Below, in pieces: positions 1 to 11,334 of a stretch of DNA of 64,000 nucleotides (position 1 is the first letter of the stretch; each line of letters begins with the position of its first letter). The notes under the pieces are model-generated. The model made no database searches. It was not told the DNA's origin and was given only the letters and a program-made list of their open reading frames with translations. The translations under genes and the position numbers were made by a program. The DNA is from Gordionus sp. m RMFG-2023. Lineage: Eukaryota > Nematomorpha > Gordioida > Chordodea > Parachordodidae. The DNA is taken from positions 49,329,366 to 49,393,365 of the forward strand of contig NC_088777.1 of NCBI RefSeq assembly GCF_954871325.1, in the 5' to 3' direction.

Positions 1-675
1 CAATGTTAATAAATTGGGTCCGATTTAATACAAGAATTTGAATAAGTTATGCTTATATTTTTTTAAAAAATAAATTTATATCAAGTATAATTTTGAAATA
101 TAAAATAACAAATCTTTAAAACCAAATATAACTTCTGCTTAATCCATAAATGCGAAACACAATATAATTTAATAAACCAATGAAATCAGATTCAAAATAA
201 GGTATTTAAAAAGGTATTCTATTAAAAAAAAATTTTTTAAGGTTATTTATTATAATGAATTATTAACTAAGTTATATAAAATATATTATAAATTTGATTC
301 GATAACTTAGCGTTTATAGTAAATCTTTACAATTATCATAGTGTCGTTAAAAATCCCGATTTGAGTAGATACTTAAAAAGGGTCTGAATAGGATTTTAGC
401 TATAATAATATAGTATAAGCCTCGAGATTATACTCATAAATGGCAGAAATACATAGATCTCTATTTGCCAAATATCGAGGCTCACATGATGTTATTTTGG
501 TTAAAATCTTAAATTGGCCCTTTTTAAAAATCGACTTAATTCGAGCTTTTTAGCAACAGTATATCAGAGTTTCATCTCATTCTTAATTAACTGGAACCTA
601 ATCTCTTTTAATGAATTAAAGGCATAAAAATTTCTTGTTACATTGCTTAATTCTTACCATTTTTTTAAAAAATCA
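1..675. other. AT-rich intergenic DNA with one MITE
   Basis: No gene seen. The only structure recognised is the fold-back MITE at 340-560, listed separately. The duplicated segment with the acid phosphatase gene begins near 676. Confidence 0.5.
340..560. mobile_element. MITE family A (hAT-type fold-back), old copy
   Basis: About 220 bp that folds on itself. It opens with AGTGTCGTTAAAAATC and closes with an inverted version ending in AGCAACAGTA. The interior shares the family A segments (TCATAAATGGCAGAAAT, ATCGAGGCT) seen in the copies at 18461, 33540 and 42264. No clean 8-bp target duplication remains, so it is probably old. It is non-autonomous: no coding sequence seen. Confidence 0.7.
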
Positions 676-1039
676 TCTTCATTTCCTTATATCCTTGATT
701 GTCATTTTATTTGAATAAAAAATATAAATAAAAATTGACAAATTACTACAAAGATAAATTTTTTATTGTGAATTTTTGGTATAAAAATGATATTTAAATT
801 TAAAAAATAACAATTATATTTAAGCGTTGGAGGAAACTGATAAAATCATTTGTCTTAAATATTTTTTGATTATTGCCCTAAAACCCTTATTTAAAATATG
901 TTTGAATTTATATTCCCCAAAGTCAATGACATTAGTTAAAATTAAAGATCTTCCACAGAGAATAAATATTGTAACATTTTTAAATTTTAAAGCTAATAAA
1001 TTTGGGATTGAAATATGTGAAACCAAACAATTAACATAG

Positions 1040-2919
1040 TTAAAACTCGTCTAAAGTTGCATCTCTCAAGTGAATTAGGTCCCTACTCGAATCAGACTTG
1101 TACAAAATTTTTAATTTGTAAGTTATGTTATTGCTTTCTAGGTTGGGCCACTTCATGACTCTTTGAAAACGTGAATTGTTTGGTAAAGTGTTCCTTTGTG
1201 ACAAAATATCCGGAATAGAGTAATTCAAAACAGGCAGGCGGAATAATTCTAGTATTATAGCCGATGATCCCTTTGGCTTAGCTCTACACGTTGCACCGAA
1301 TAAATTCATCAATCCCACCAAATTATAATCATGAGCTATGTATATGTTCACTGTTTTTTTTGGTAAACTTTCATTCATTTTGGATATAATATTTGCAAAA
1401 TATTTCTTGATATGGTTGAACATTTCTCCTGCCACCTTCTTTTGCAACAATCTATTCGTATTAACAAGTTTCACCAACAACATTTCATACTTCTCCAGCT
1501 GAACTAATACTTGATTATTGGCCCAAGGTGGCAAATGTAACTCATTTTCTATTATGGCAGATATGGAATCAGATATATTAGGCAAAATTTTTAAAAACTC
1601 CACTGAATCATTCAATGTATCACTCACAAATCCAAGCTGCTTAAGAGTCAACCTTAATAATGTGATATTTAAGAGTTCTTTCTGGTTATTTTCTACTTTT
1701 CCTTCAAATATCTTTTTCTGCTCATGTTGCCATTGATTCTCCCTTCTTATTTTATGGACATTTTTTCCAGATAATGTTGATGTTCTATTAATATATTTAT
1801 GTCGGCTCAGTTGCATATTCCATAAATTTAGCTTGTCGTACAAAAACCTATTACTGATCACGATTCTTTTTAAACCTGTCATAAAGATGAGCACATTTTT
1901 AAAGTATGTTTTCATATTTATATCATCCTCCTCATGGACTCTCTGGCCATTGTCATTGCAAATCGCCCCATTAGATCTATTTAGAGGATGTGATAAAATA
2001 TTTTCCAATCCTCTAATATCGGATTTATTTACTATTTCATACCCCAGACTAATCATATGATCCGATAGAACACCTAACAAAAAAGCTCCTAAGCTTTGTT
2101 TAGTTTCGTCTCTATCATCGCTGTAAAACTTTAATTGCAACAATTCGTTTAATATATCCGTTCCATTGAAATATCTGTTCACAATAAACTTACCCAAGTC
2201 GTAACTATCTTCATAACCTTTAGGTGATACTTCACCATACTTTTCATTGTGCGGCGTATAATTATAATTGGGTGGATTTAATTTTGTCCGTTCGTATTGA
2301 ACACCATGTCTTGCTATCACTGCCACTGAAAGTAATTCTTTACGATTTTAAAAAAAATTATATAATTAATTTAAAGTAAATGGTTATATATGCGATAGAT
2401 TTCAATAACGACGATGTCAAACCCAATTATATTATTGTAAGCTCATAAATAAAAACAAGTCATCTGTTGCAAAAAAAAGATCAAAATAGCTTCCACTCAG
2501 TGGCTTAGCTACTGGGGTGGTTTTCGGGTTTGGCCCCTCCCAGAGTAAAATTTTTTTTTTAGATTATACGTTCAAAAGACTTAAAAGTGACTTTATATTA
2601 AATAAATCCCATTAATATTTATATTTTTTTGGTTTTGATGTTTGTGGAAGATATTATACTACTATTGAAATTATTCTGGTATTATTATAAAGTCATTCAG
2701 AATAATCAACTAAATTATATGTATGGACCCCCTCTAAGGAAAATTCCTAGCTACGCCACTGCTTCCCCCCCCCCTTACTCTCTTATTGTTCATATTTTAT
2801 ATAAAATATATTTATAATTTACCTTCAGAGTTTTCCACATGATTTTTCTTTTGAGGCGACAATGAGAATGGTATGTTTAATTTTATTAGCAAAATTAAGA
2901 TACAAAGTTGTGCGAACAT
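1040..2919 (-). CDS. Histidine acid phosphatase-like secreted protein, copy A (probable pseudoenzyme)
   Basis: Two exons, 2919-2823 and 2325-1040, joined in phase (GAA-G/TG), give 460 aa. Exon 1 encodes a signal peptide (MFAQLCILILLIKLN...). Exon 2 opens with the acid phosphatase block VAVIARHG (Arg38, His39), continues with a G-x-LSPKGY-type segment and the YSDD-R-DET block, and has the second active-site motif AHD (His364, Asp365). Length fits lysosomal/prostatic acid phosphatases. Two active-site arginines of that family are replaced: RHGxR reads RHGVQ, and the Arg expected in DxDRT is Glu (DRDET). I therefore infer a secreted, glycosylated (NGT, NRT, NIT sites) but weakly active or inactive relative. 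There is no C-terminal membrane anchor. The intron holds a MITE (2498-2761) that the copy B gene lacks. Confidence 0.85.
2498..2761. mobile_element. MITE family B (hAT-type), in intron of copy A gene
   Basis: Ends are inverted: CAGTGGCTTAGCTACTGGGG at the left and CCTAGCTACGCCACTG at the right. The flanks CTTCCACT and CTTCCCCC are a drifted 8-bp target duplication. Copy B has the uninterrupted site near 13158-13172, so the insertion is younger than the duplication. It is a short internally deleted relative of the copies at 41016 and 46411. Confidence 0.85.
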
Positions 2920-4251
2920 GCTTCAAAATATTTATTTTCTTTTAAGATATATATATTATACTGACATTTTATATTTATATACTTATTTTATATTGCATTA
3001 TATTTGTAACTCAAAATTAATTTTCTAAATTTTTTTTTGCGAAAAATTTGTTAATAATTTTTTTAAACCTTTTATGAAGTTATATTTGTTTTTTTTTAAA
3101 ATACTTAAGCGTCTATAAAATTAATTAATATATATATAGTTATATCTTATAAACGAGTGTTTATTTGAATTTTAGGGTAAAAGGTTAAAGTACATTGTAA
3201 ATTATAATAATAACAAACAATATTAAAAATTTATTACCTTCTGAATCACTAAAATCAAAGCCCCTTTTCCCCCATTACAAATCTTATCTAAATATTAGGC
3301 CACACTATTTTATATTTATAAAATATAAAATGCAACGCTGATAAATATGGCAGATTTTAAAAACCCGGAATCAATAAATGAATCAGGTTAGTAAATAGCC
3401 TTACATACTTGAGTATTTTGGGGGACATGTATAAGCCAATATTTTAAAATATAACTCTAGCCTAAACCCTTAAAATATGTATTTTGGGGTGAAATCAAAC
3501 ATAGAAAAAAAGTATATTTTTCTTTAAAAAAATTTAAAAATTTGTATAATTTAGCATTTTATATTTGGCGCAAACCTCTTATCAACCTTTTCATTTCATA
3601 TTGTCTGCCCAAAGGCACACTTCACGTGTCTTGGCCTATATATTAAAATATAAATGATTATTCTTCGGTTGTTAACTAACACAAGATTTAAGTAGTACAA
3701 TTAGGAATATAGTATCCGCCTTCATAGAGAATTAGTTTATACTTAAAAATTTAAAATATTGACCATGTGAATGATGCAATCGAGCAGGCTGGTATATGAA
3801 AGTAAAACTTACGTTTAATGCTCTGGTTGTGTTTTTTTTAAAAAAGAATCTAATTTTTTTTGGAGTAGGATATTCGAATAATATATTACCTTCCTAAGAT
3901 TGATTTCGCAGGCCCAAAGACCAATTCATTAGTGATGCTCAAATTACCTATCTTTAGTTTAGGTTAAATATTTATATCTAAAGGCTCCGATACAAACCTA
4001 AAAGAGAAACTTTTTACTAGTAATCCCTTAAAGTTTAGAATAGAGAATTCAATGGATTTTAGAAGATTTAGAAACTAGCATTTAGGCATCTTTGAAGATG
4101 GGAGAAATAAAAGATAGTACTATTGCTTTTCAAACGTGAGATTGTCTAGATTGTTTTTGTGTGGAACAAGGTATTAATTTCTATTTCGAATATTTGAAAT
4201 AGACGAGTTTATATTTGATAGGTAATAAGACATGTGATTTTCCTTGATATA
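2920..4251. other. Non-coding duplicated DNA upstream of copy A gene
   Basis: AT-rich sequence that aligns with about 13322-14680 in copy B, including the TGCAACGCTGA / AACGCTGACAAATATGGCAG stretch (3341 versus 13710) and the GGTGAAATCAAACATAG stretch. No open frame or RNA gene seen. The stretch next to the gene presumably holds its promoter, but I see no specific element. Confidence 0.5.
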
Positions 4252-4259
4252 ATTAGACA

Positions 4260-7115
4260 TATGGGCCTCCAGTAATTTTTGACCACGCCAACGGCCGCCG
4301 ATGTAAAAATGCGGCGTGGTGGCGTGATACATATTTTTTTAATATTTGATATATTATTTATGAATTGTAAATGGAAGAAAAATAATATTAAATATTTTTT
4401 GAATTATTAAAAAATGCGATTTTATTTTTTAAAATTGATAAATATTATTTTCTATAAAAACATTTGATTTGATTTGTAACAATCCATATAATACACCTTC
4501 GCTCATTTTGGGCAGGTCTGTGACCAACGTGCTAGATAAGATTAGGCTAGTAATTTACAGAAAAGGTATTGAAATATTTTTATATATTTTATTTATTTAA
4601 TTTTTGATGTTTCAAATATTTTGTAAGACCTTCAATTATTATATAAGAAGTAATACAATATTTTCTTAATGCAATCTACAACTCATCATATAAAATTTAT
4701 TTTTTATCATAAATGAAAATTATAATTAATGATTTTATTTTATTGCCAATATAACATATATAAACATAAAAGGACTAAAACAATTATAATGGATCCAGCA
4801 TTGTAATACCCTATAACAAAATACAGTATATCCTTGCAAGCAAAACATTTTATTGCATGGAAACATTTTGGATCCTTCATATTAAAAACTGACAGTAGAA
4901 ATAAGAAAACCAGGTGTAGCTGCAGATAAAATATTTTGTAATATAGCTTGAAAATAGCACTTGATAAAAGTGGTGAAGTGAAAAATAATTATTAATTTTT
5001 AGAGTATATTTTTTTGATTATTTTTAAAATATTTGTGAATTTTTTAATTAGTTATCCAATCAAATCTTCTTAAAAAATATTAGCACATCAAACATAATAA
5101 AACATTTAATTTATAAACATGATTCATGTAAAGAAAATATTTAAGCAAAATTTGAAATTATTTTTCAAACACATTGTAAAAGATACAACTGACCTTATAA
5201 AAGATAAAAAAATGGATTCTGGTAAAGAATTATGTTCTCATGTGTTGCAAGGATTTAATGCCATTCTCTTCTAATTATAATTTTTTATAGGGCAATCTTA
5301 ATTTTTATTTTAACTGTTAAAATATATAATTATTTTATGATAGAATATTAAAATAAAACTGATCTCATCTCACATTTAAAATTTTTTAAAGCATAATGTT
5401 TTTTATTATTAACTTTTTATTATATAGAAATATGGCATTATTTTAAATACAAAAGATTTACTAGATGGAACAACACTTAGCAGGAGTGGATTAGTGGTTT
5501 AGTGAAAGCATAAATATGTCAACAAATTAATATAGGTACAAAATTTTGTGCTATAACTTTTGATATGTGGGCCGACAAATATAGACGGCGAAATTATATT
5601 ACCTTTACATCACGAAATAGATAATAATTTTAATATTGCATTTTATGCCAAAAACATACCGGCTGATACTATTCTTTCCGAGATAGAAAAAGTTGAAATG
5701 AAAATGATTTAGGGTTCAAGAAACATGGTTACGGATGCAGGACCCAGTGTAAAAAAAAATGTTCTTCTAGGAGAATAGGTCTATCATTTATGTTTGGGGC
5801 ATGGAATATATATTCTAGTGACAGACGTTGGAATAAAAAAAGTTAATAAAATAGAAATTCTCATTAAAAAAATGAGAGATAGTTGCCTTAAGATTCAAAA
5901 GATAGGATTTTGAAAATATAAATGATATGGAAAATAGGAAGTGTTTTGAATTTATATCATTTGCATCGGATATTTTATATTTGAATAATAATAATTCTTT
6001 TTATGAAGATCGTTTGGGGTTTGATGATAATAGTGCAAATCAAAAATCATATGAGAAAAAAACATAAAACCTTAAAATTAAATGTGCCTACACGTTGGCT
6101 TAGTAATTTAATAATGTTGGAAAGTGTGAGTGACAATAATAAAAGTCCTATAAATATTATTAAATAGAATGTGGAAGCCGAATCTCAAATTATTTAACTC
6201 CGATTGGGACTTGGTGCATGAACTTTTAAATTTTTTTAAAATATCAAAAAAACTGTTGAATTTTTATGCGTCCAAAGAGTAGTTATTATAAATTTATCCT
6301 TATTATATTGTATTGAAATTTAAAAATCATTTAATTGTAAAAGAATATGATAATTCCCCATAGCATCCCAACAAAATATGCTTACTAAATTTGGTCATAG
6401 ATTTCCAATAACCGATCTTCAGGTAGTATTTTAAAATACATAAATTAGTTTTTTATATTATTTCTCTTTGTTTTATTTTTTTTACTTAGGTGTTAGGAGC
6501 ACTTTTGGATCTCGTTTTCAATCTATAAACATAGTAAATGAATATTTAAAGGAGAAAAATATTACTCCGGTGCAATTTTATGTCAACAAGCTACCTCTGT
6601 GTTGCCTTAAACGGACGAATTAACCGAATGTGAAACGAAGGTAGTTGCTTCTAATTCGATTATCTTAAGTCATTAGACTATTTAACTAGTCTAGAAAAAA
6701 ATTGTTATTTATTATTTTCGTCTTATAATTTAGATATAAAAAATGTCTTCGATTTTTGGAAGATAAGGGCATTGGATTTTCTTAAACTTTTAATATTAGC
6801 TAGAAAGGTCCTGTGCGTTCCAGCTACGAGCACATCCAGCGAGTGTGTATTTTCCATAACTGTGCTCACTCTGAACGCTAAAATATTATTATTATGTCCT
6901 ATAAATATCAATAAAATAATATTTATACATGATAATTATAACTTAATAAAATCATTAAATTATAGTTATAAAAATAATAAAGCATAAATTTTATTTTAAA
7001 AGTGTTTCCAATGAATTTATAATTTTATTTGAAAATTTTAAATTAGATAAATATTTGATGCCGGCGCGCCATCCTACACGTTTTAAAAAAGAAACGCCAC
7101 CAGTCGGTCCGCATG
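4260..7115 (+). mobile_element. hAT transposon, decayed (hAT-1)
   Basis: A 2.86 kb insertion absent from copy B. It lies between imperfect 8-bp repeats ATTAGACA (4252-4259) and TCTAGACA (7116-7123), and its ends share an imperfect inverted CATnnGGnCC pattern. Plus-strand fragments in several frames match hAT transposases: a FDMWADKYRRR-type segment (about 5558-5590), a DAGP.VK segment near 5735, and the C-terminal dimerisation block ending PATSTSSECVFS near 6820-6855. Stops and frame changes throughout mean it cannot encode a working transposase. The matching empty site in copy B is near 14678-14682. Confidence 0.85.
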
Positions 7116-7123
7116 TCTAGACA

Positions 7124-8350
7124 CAGTTAAAACTATTGAGACTGTGAGTTTCGGAGCTTTCATATGATCATATGTTGTTTTAGAGGGGGAACAAAGTTTA
7201 TACAGAATATTTGAAGTAATTTAGATATTGTGATGTCTTCAATTTATTTCTATAAAACTTTAAAGTGCCAAATAAATGCAGCTTTAATGTAATAAATTAT
7301 TTATTTATTACATCAATATTTCTCATTAAAAAATTACTAATTTGCTAATTGCAAATAATTTCATATTTTAAAAATAATTATAAATAAATGTTATCTTTTA
7401 AATTTAATTCTCTGTCAAAATTTGAGAATCTTATAAACCTATGTTCTTTTAAATTTAATCCAACATCATATGCACAAAATGTATGGCGAACTCTAAGAGA
7501 AGTCATTAATTAAACTGCATATTCAGCTGAAGGCAAACATCTATGACATGCATCTGTCAATTCAATTATTAGCCGTAATCTTAAAATGTCACGTATACCT
7601 AACCTTTTAGTAAGGCAAATTTACCCTTAAAAGATATCTTGAAAGGAGTTAGCTAAAGTGTGGTAGGAGCTTATGGTTAATCAAAATTTAAAATCTCATT
7701 TGAATCTCGTGGTTCCATAATATATCTTTTAAATCTGAGGGGAATATGATGCCTAGTCTATATTGTTGGGAGAAAGATTAAGTCCAAGATGTTTATCCAA
7801 ACTTAAGGTTGTGAATTTCGCCAGTAAATGGCTTGATTCCAGTATATTATTTAAAAACTGAGACAGTCATGAGATTAATAATGCAAGGTATATTTTTAAA
7901 AATCAAAAGGAAACATGCAAGGTGCAAACACATCCAGCCGGGTATTCTATGTGTAAATTTAGTTCGTCTTGATTAATGAGCTTAAAAAATGTGTATTAGG
8001 TTCGTAAAAGTTTAGATAGGAGATTTCTGATTTCCGGCTAAAAATGAGATCTAAGGATTAATCGATCTAAAGGATCATTTCAATTATTTTATAGATCTTA
8101 TTGGATGTTTCACTAAATATTTAGATTGTTGTTTTTTTCTTTTCTTATTGATAAGTTCGTCTTCGTGTGTAATTAAATAATAATATGTATTTTAATATAA
8201 TATATTGTATTATATAAAATTATATTAATAATATATTTTCATATTCAGCATTTTTAATTTAAAAAAAAAGAAGTTCAAGTTCAATTAATAAGATAGTAAT
8301 ATTATTAGTTGAAAAATGTATTTTTTTTAACTAATATATTTAAAATAATT
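7124..8350. other. Non-coding duplicated DNA (copy A)
   Basis: Aligns with about 14685-15845 of copy B. Shared marks include CGGAGCTTTC.TATGATCATATG, a palindromic TAATAAAT.ATTTATTTATTA stretch, and GATAAGTTCGTCTTCG. No coding potential seen. Confidence 0.6.
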
Positions 8351-8355
8351 TTATA

Positions 8356-8513
8356 GTAAAATAAACCTAAAAATACGAATTCTTATTTCCCTGAAATAAC
8401 TCAAGAGTTGAATAAATCTGCTGGCCATGTTGAAAAAAATTTATTTATTAATAATATACCAAATATTCAAAAAGAGCATAGGTTTTTTAAAGATTTATTA
8501 TACATTATACTAA
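8356..8513 (+). pseudogene. Orphan fragment of p47 exon 2
   Basis: This stretch aligns with 19185-19335, which is p47 exon 2 plus the start of its 40-bp intron. In the matching frame it reads ...ELNKSAGHVEKN... and ...NIQKEH, against ELNKSAGHVDKN and NIQKEH in the intact gene, followed by the same GG/GTTTTTTA donor area. The upstream part of the exon (DALYHYFEE) and all other exons are missing here, so it cannot make p47. It marks where the duplicated unit once reached into the p47 gene. Confidence 0.8.
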
Positions 8514-8525
8514 GGATGAATTATA

Positions 8526-11300
8526 TACAAAATTCTTTAGTGCTTCGTTAGGAGAGGTTAGTACTTCAATCACCTTTGTAACCGAATTTAAGAATAAAAA
8601 GTTATTTGCGAAAAAAACAAAAATAAACAAATTATGGCGACGTGCCAGAATAAAAACTATAAAAGCATCATATTATGACCTCACGATTTAGGCGTAAAGG
8701 GCCGAACGATTGGAAGCACTAACGATAAAACTTATATCATTCTTTAGTGTTTCGTTAGTAGAGGTTAGAGCTTCAATCACCTTTATAGCCGAATTTAAGA
8801 ATAAAAAGTTATATGCGAAAAAATCAAAAATAAACAAATAATGGCGGCTAATTAAAACAAAATATAGTAGTATTTAACATCCGGTTTTCGCCATAATTTT
8901 ACTCAAATAGTAAATTTGAATTCCGTAATTAATTTGGTTATCCGTCATATGAAAAAATTGTAATAAGCTAAAGAAATGTTTAGAGGCCAAATTTTGGCCA
9001 GAAAATTATGAAAGTACTAACGGTGGAATTTATATCATTCTTTAGGGCTTCCGTAGTAGAGGTTAGTGCTTCAATCACTTTTGTAGCCAAACATAAGAAT
9101 AATACTATTTGCGAAGAAATAAAATAAACAATAAATGGCGGTCAACTAATAAAAACTATAATACTACTCTCCTGTTTTCCCCAATATTTAGTGCTTAATT
9201 TGTAAATTAAAATTCCGTAGTTAATTTGGTTAACCGCTATATGAAAAAAATTGTTATACTCTGTGATAAATATTTGAAAGTCAAATTTTGGCCAAAAAAT
9301 TATGAAAGCACTAACGAAGAAACTTATAGAATTCTTTAGGGATTTCTTAGTTGAGTTTAGTGCTCTAATCAGTTAACTTGCCGATATTTAAATATAAAAA
9401 TTATTAACAAAATAAACAAAAATATGGCGGCTCACTAGCAGCGACAAACATGTTTATCATTATTTATGATCAATTAGTAACATTTAAATTCCGCGATTAG
9501 TTTGGTTAAACACCCTATAAAAATTAGCAAGTAATCAAAAAATGCATATTATCTTTTACCCCTTATAGTCGGTTACCATAAAATATTTTAGAAGATTGGC
9601 AAAATATACCTTTTTGGATTTTTATTTTATCCGAAAAAATCATGCATTTAAATTTTTCTATCATAATGTTTTAGTTATTCATACATCACATTTTTATAAT
9701 TATGCAGGAATACAACGATTCTGATAGTTACCCCGATTCAGTATGTATAAAAGTTTGAATTAACCACAAAATTTCCCATATGTAATTAATAAATCAATTA
9801 TATATTTCATAATATTATTTTAATATGTCATTATAGAAAAAATAAAATCATATTTTTTTAAAAAAATTTGTGTTATATTCTAATTCTATCTTATCTCTAT
9901 TTAGAAATTCCTATCTGTTATGTTTTATTTTGTTGTGTTTTAATTTTTATATATCGCTGTCTAAGGCGATATTTTTATATTTGTATTTTTGTTCAATTGT
10001 GACTTGGACATTAGATTATGTTCATTTTTGAGTTTAAATAGAACAAGGAAATTAATTTCTTTTACATATATATATATGATATTTTTTGCATGGAATACTC
10101 CGGTGGGATATCTGTTAATTTGATACTTCGGTGTGAGATCAAGATACAATGGCCTCGATTTCTATACTCTGGTGGGAGATCCAAATGAAATCGATAAGAA
10201 TACTCTGGTGGGATATCTATAAATTAGATAAAAAGTAATAGCATGAGTAAGAGAGATATTGAAAGCTTATCACCAGAAAAAGGTTGAAAGCTAAAAAGAA
10301 AAAAACAGAAATTTTTCACACATAGATATTATCATAAAATTTCTTGAATAAAATTATTTGAATTAAATAATTAACATCCTTAAACCCGATTGCAACTTAC
10401 CCCCGAGTAGTGCAACACTATCTTGACCTTATTTATAATTTTAATTCTGCTACATAAATAAAACTATGTAAAGGGAAACTATTTGAATTATAATAAAAAA
10501 AATCAGATAATGTTTTTAATTATATCATTCAATGACACCTTAGAATAATAGATGTTGGAGAAAGAAAATGGAGTTGTTACCAATAAAATAATAAAAACCG
10601 ATAAAAATTATATAAATAAACACTTATAAAGAATATGGCTCAATGGACCCATTTAGGCAATAGTTGAAATAATCTTTTGTGACTATGTTATAGCTATTCA
10701 TCGATTTTGGTCACCTTAATATATATATATAAGCTTCTGAAACATTTTATTACTCAAATATGGTAGATGATCTTCAAAAACAATTGATAGGCTAAAGTGC
10801 AGAAGGACAATGCATCCTGTGACATTTTATAGGGTTTTTAACCAAACTAATTAAGAAATTTAAATTTTGCTAATTAAGCACTAAATAATTGTAAAAATAA
10901 GATTTGTCGTTGATATATTTTTTGTTTATTTTGTTAATAACTTTTTTATTTTAAATTCGGCTATTAAACGGATTGAAGCACTAACCTTTACTAACTAAGC
11001 ACTAAGTCTCATCGTTAGTGCTTCCAATCGTTCGGCCAACCTCACTCCTAAATCGTAATGTCATAACTTTTATAGTTTATAACCTTTTTTTCTATAAAGA
11101 GTTTAATCAAATTACTTGCAAAATTTTAAATTATTTAAGTACAAATGGCTCAAACCGGATGTTCATTACTGTTTTAGTTATTATTTGCTTATTTTTAATT
11201 ATTTCGCAAATAATTATTCTTTTCGGTTACAAAAGTGATCGAAGCACTAACCTCTACTAACGAAGCAGTAAAGAACGATATATATCTCATTGTCAGTGCT
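8526..11300. repeat. Fold-back array of about 300-bp repeats at the duplication junction
   Basis: At least four direct units start near 8530, 8734, 9035 and 9330, each with the core CTTTAGTGCTTCGTTAGTAG, then GGTTAGTGCTTCAATCACCT, then a GCGAA(A)nCAAAAATAAACAAA.TATGGCG stretch. The same sequence runs inverted at about 10840-11290 (GAAGCACTAACCTCTACTAA). For example ACGATTTAGGCGTAAAGGGCCG (split: ACGATTTAGG at 8683) pairs with its complement near 11020-11050. The two arms enclose about 1.3 kb. No coding frame is seen. It begins right after the p47 fragment and ends right before copy B. Confidence 0.75.
10060..10300. repeat. Dispersed repeat with ACTCYGGTGGGA motif, copy 1
   Basis: Three to four imperfect iterations of a motif like ATACTCCGGTGGGATATC, followed by TTAGATAAAAA.TA.TAGCATGAGTA and a CACCAGAAAAAGGT-like tail. 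The same order of motif block and tail occurs at 62195-62455, so this is a mobile or formerly mobile repeat, not a local minisatellite. Function unknown. Confidence 0.65.
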
Positions 11301-11334
11301 TTCAATTATTCTTGCTATTTTTTAAATTAATTTT

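Larger units (their letters stand above)
676..8520. repeat. Segmental duplication, copy A
   Basis: Copy A runs in the same order as copy B (about 11335-15845): 3' flank, acid-phosphatase-like gene, then about 3 kb of AT-rich non-coding DNA that still aligns by eye (for example 7260-7500 with 14820-15070, and 8130-8330 with 15670-15820). After removing the two younger insertions (2498-2761 and 4260-7115), copy A is close in length to copy B. From about 8356 it instead matches p47 exon 2 (19185-19335), so the original unit reached into p47. Confidence 0.85.

Noticed and set aside
820-1039. Opposed short open frames on both strands 3' of the copy A gene
   Set aside because: Aligns with non-coding sequence in copy B (11480-11735) where the frames are not kept.
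2629-2817. 62-codon plus frame
   Set aside because: Lies mostly inside the family B MITE.
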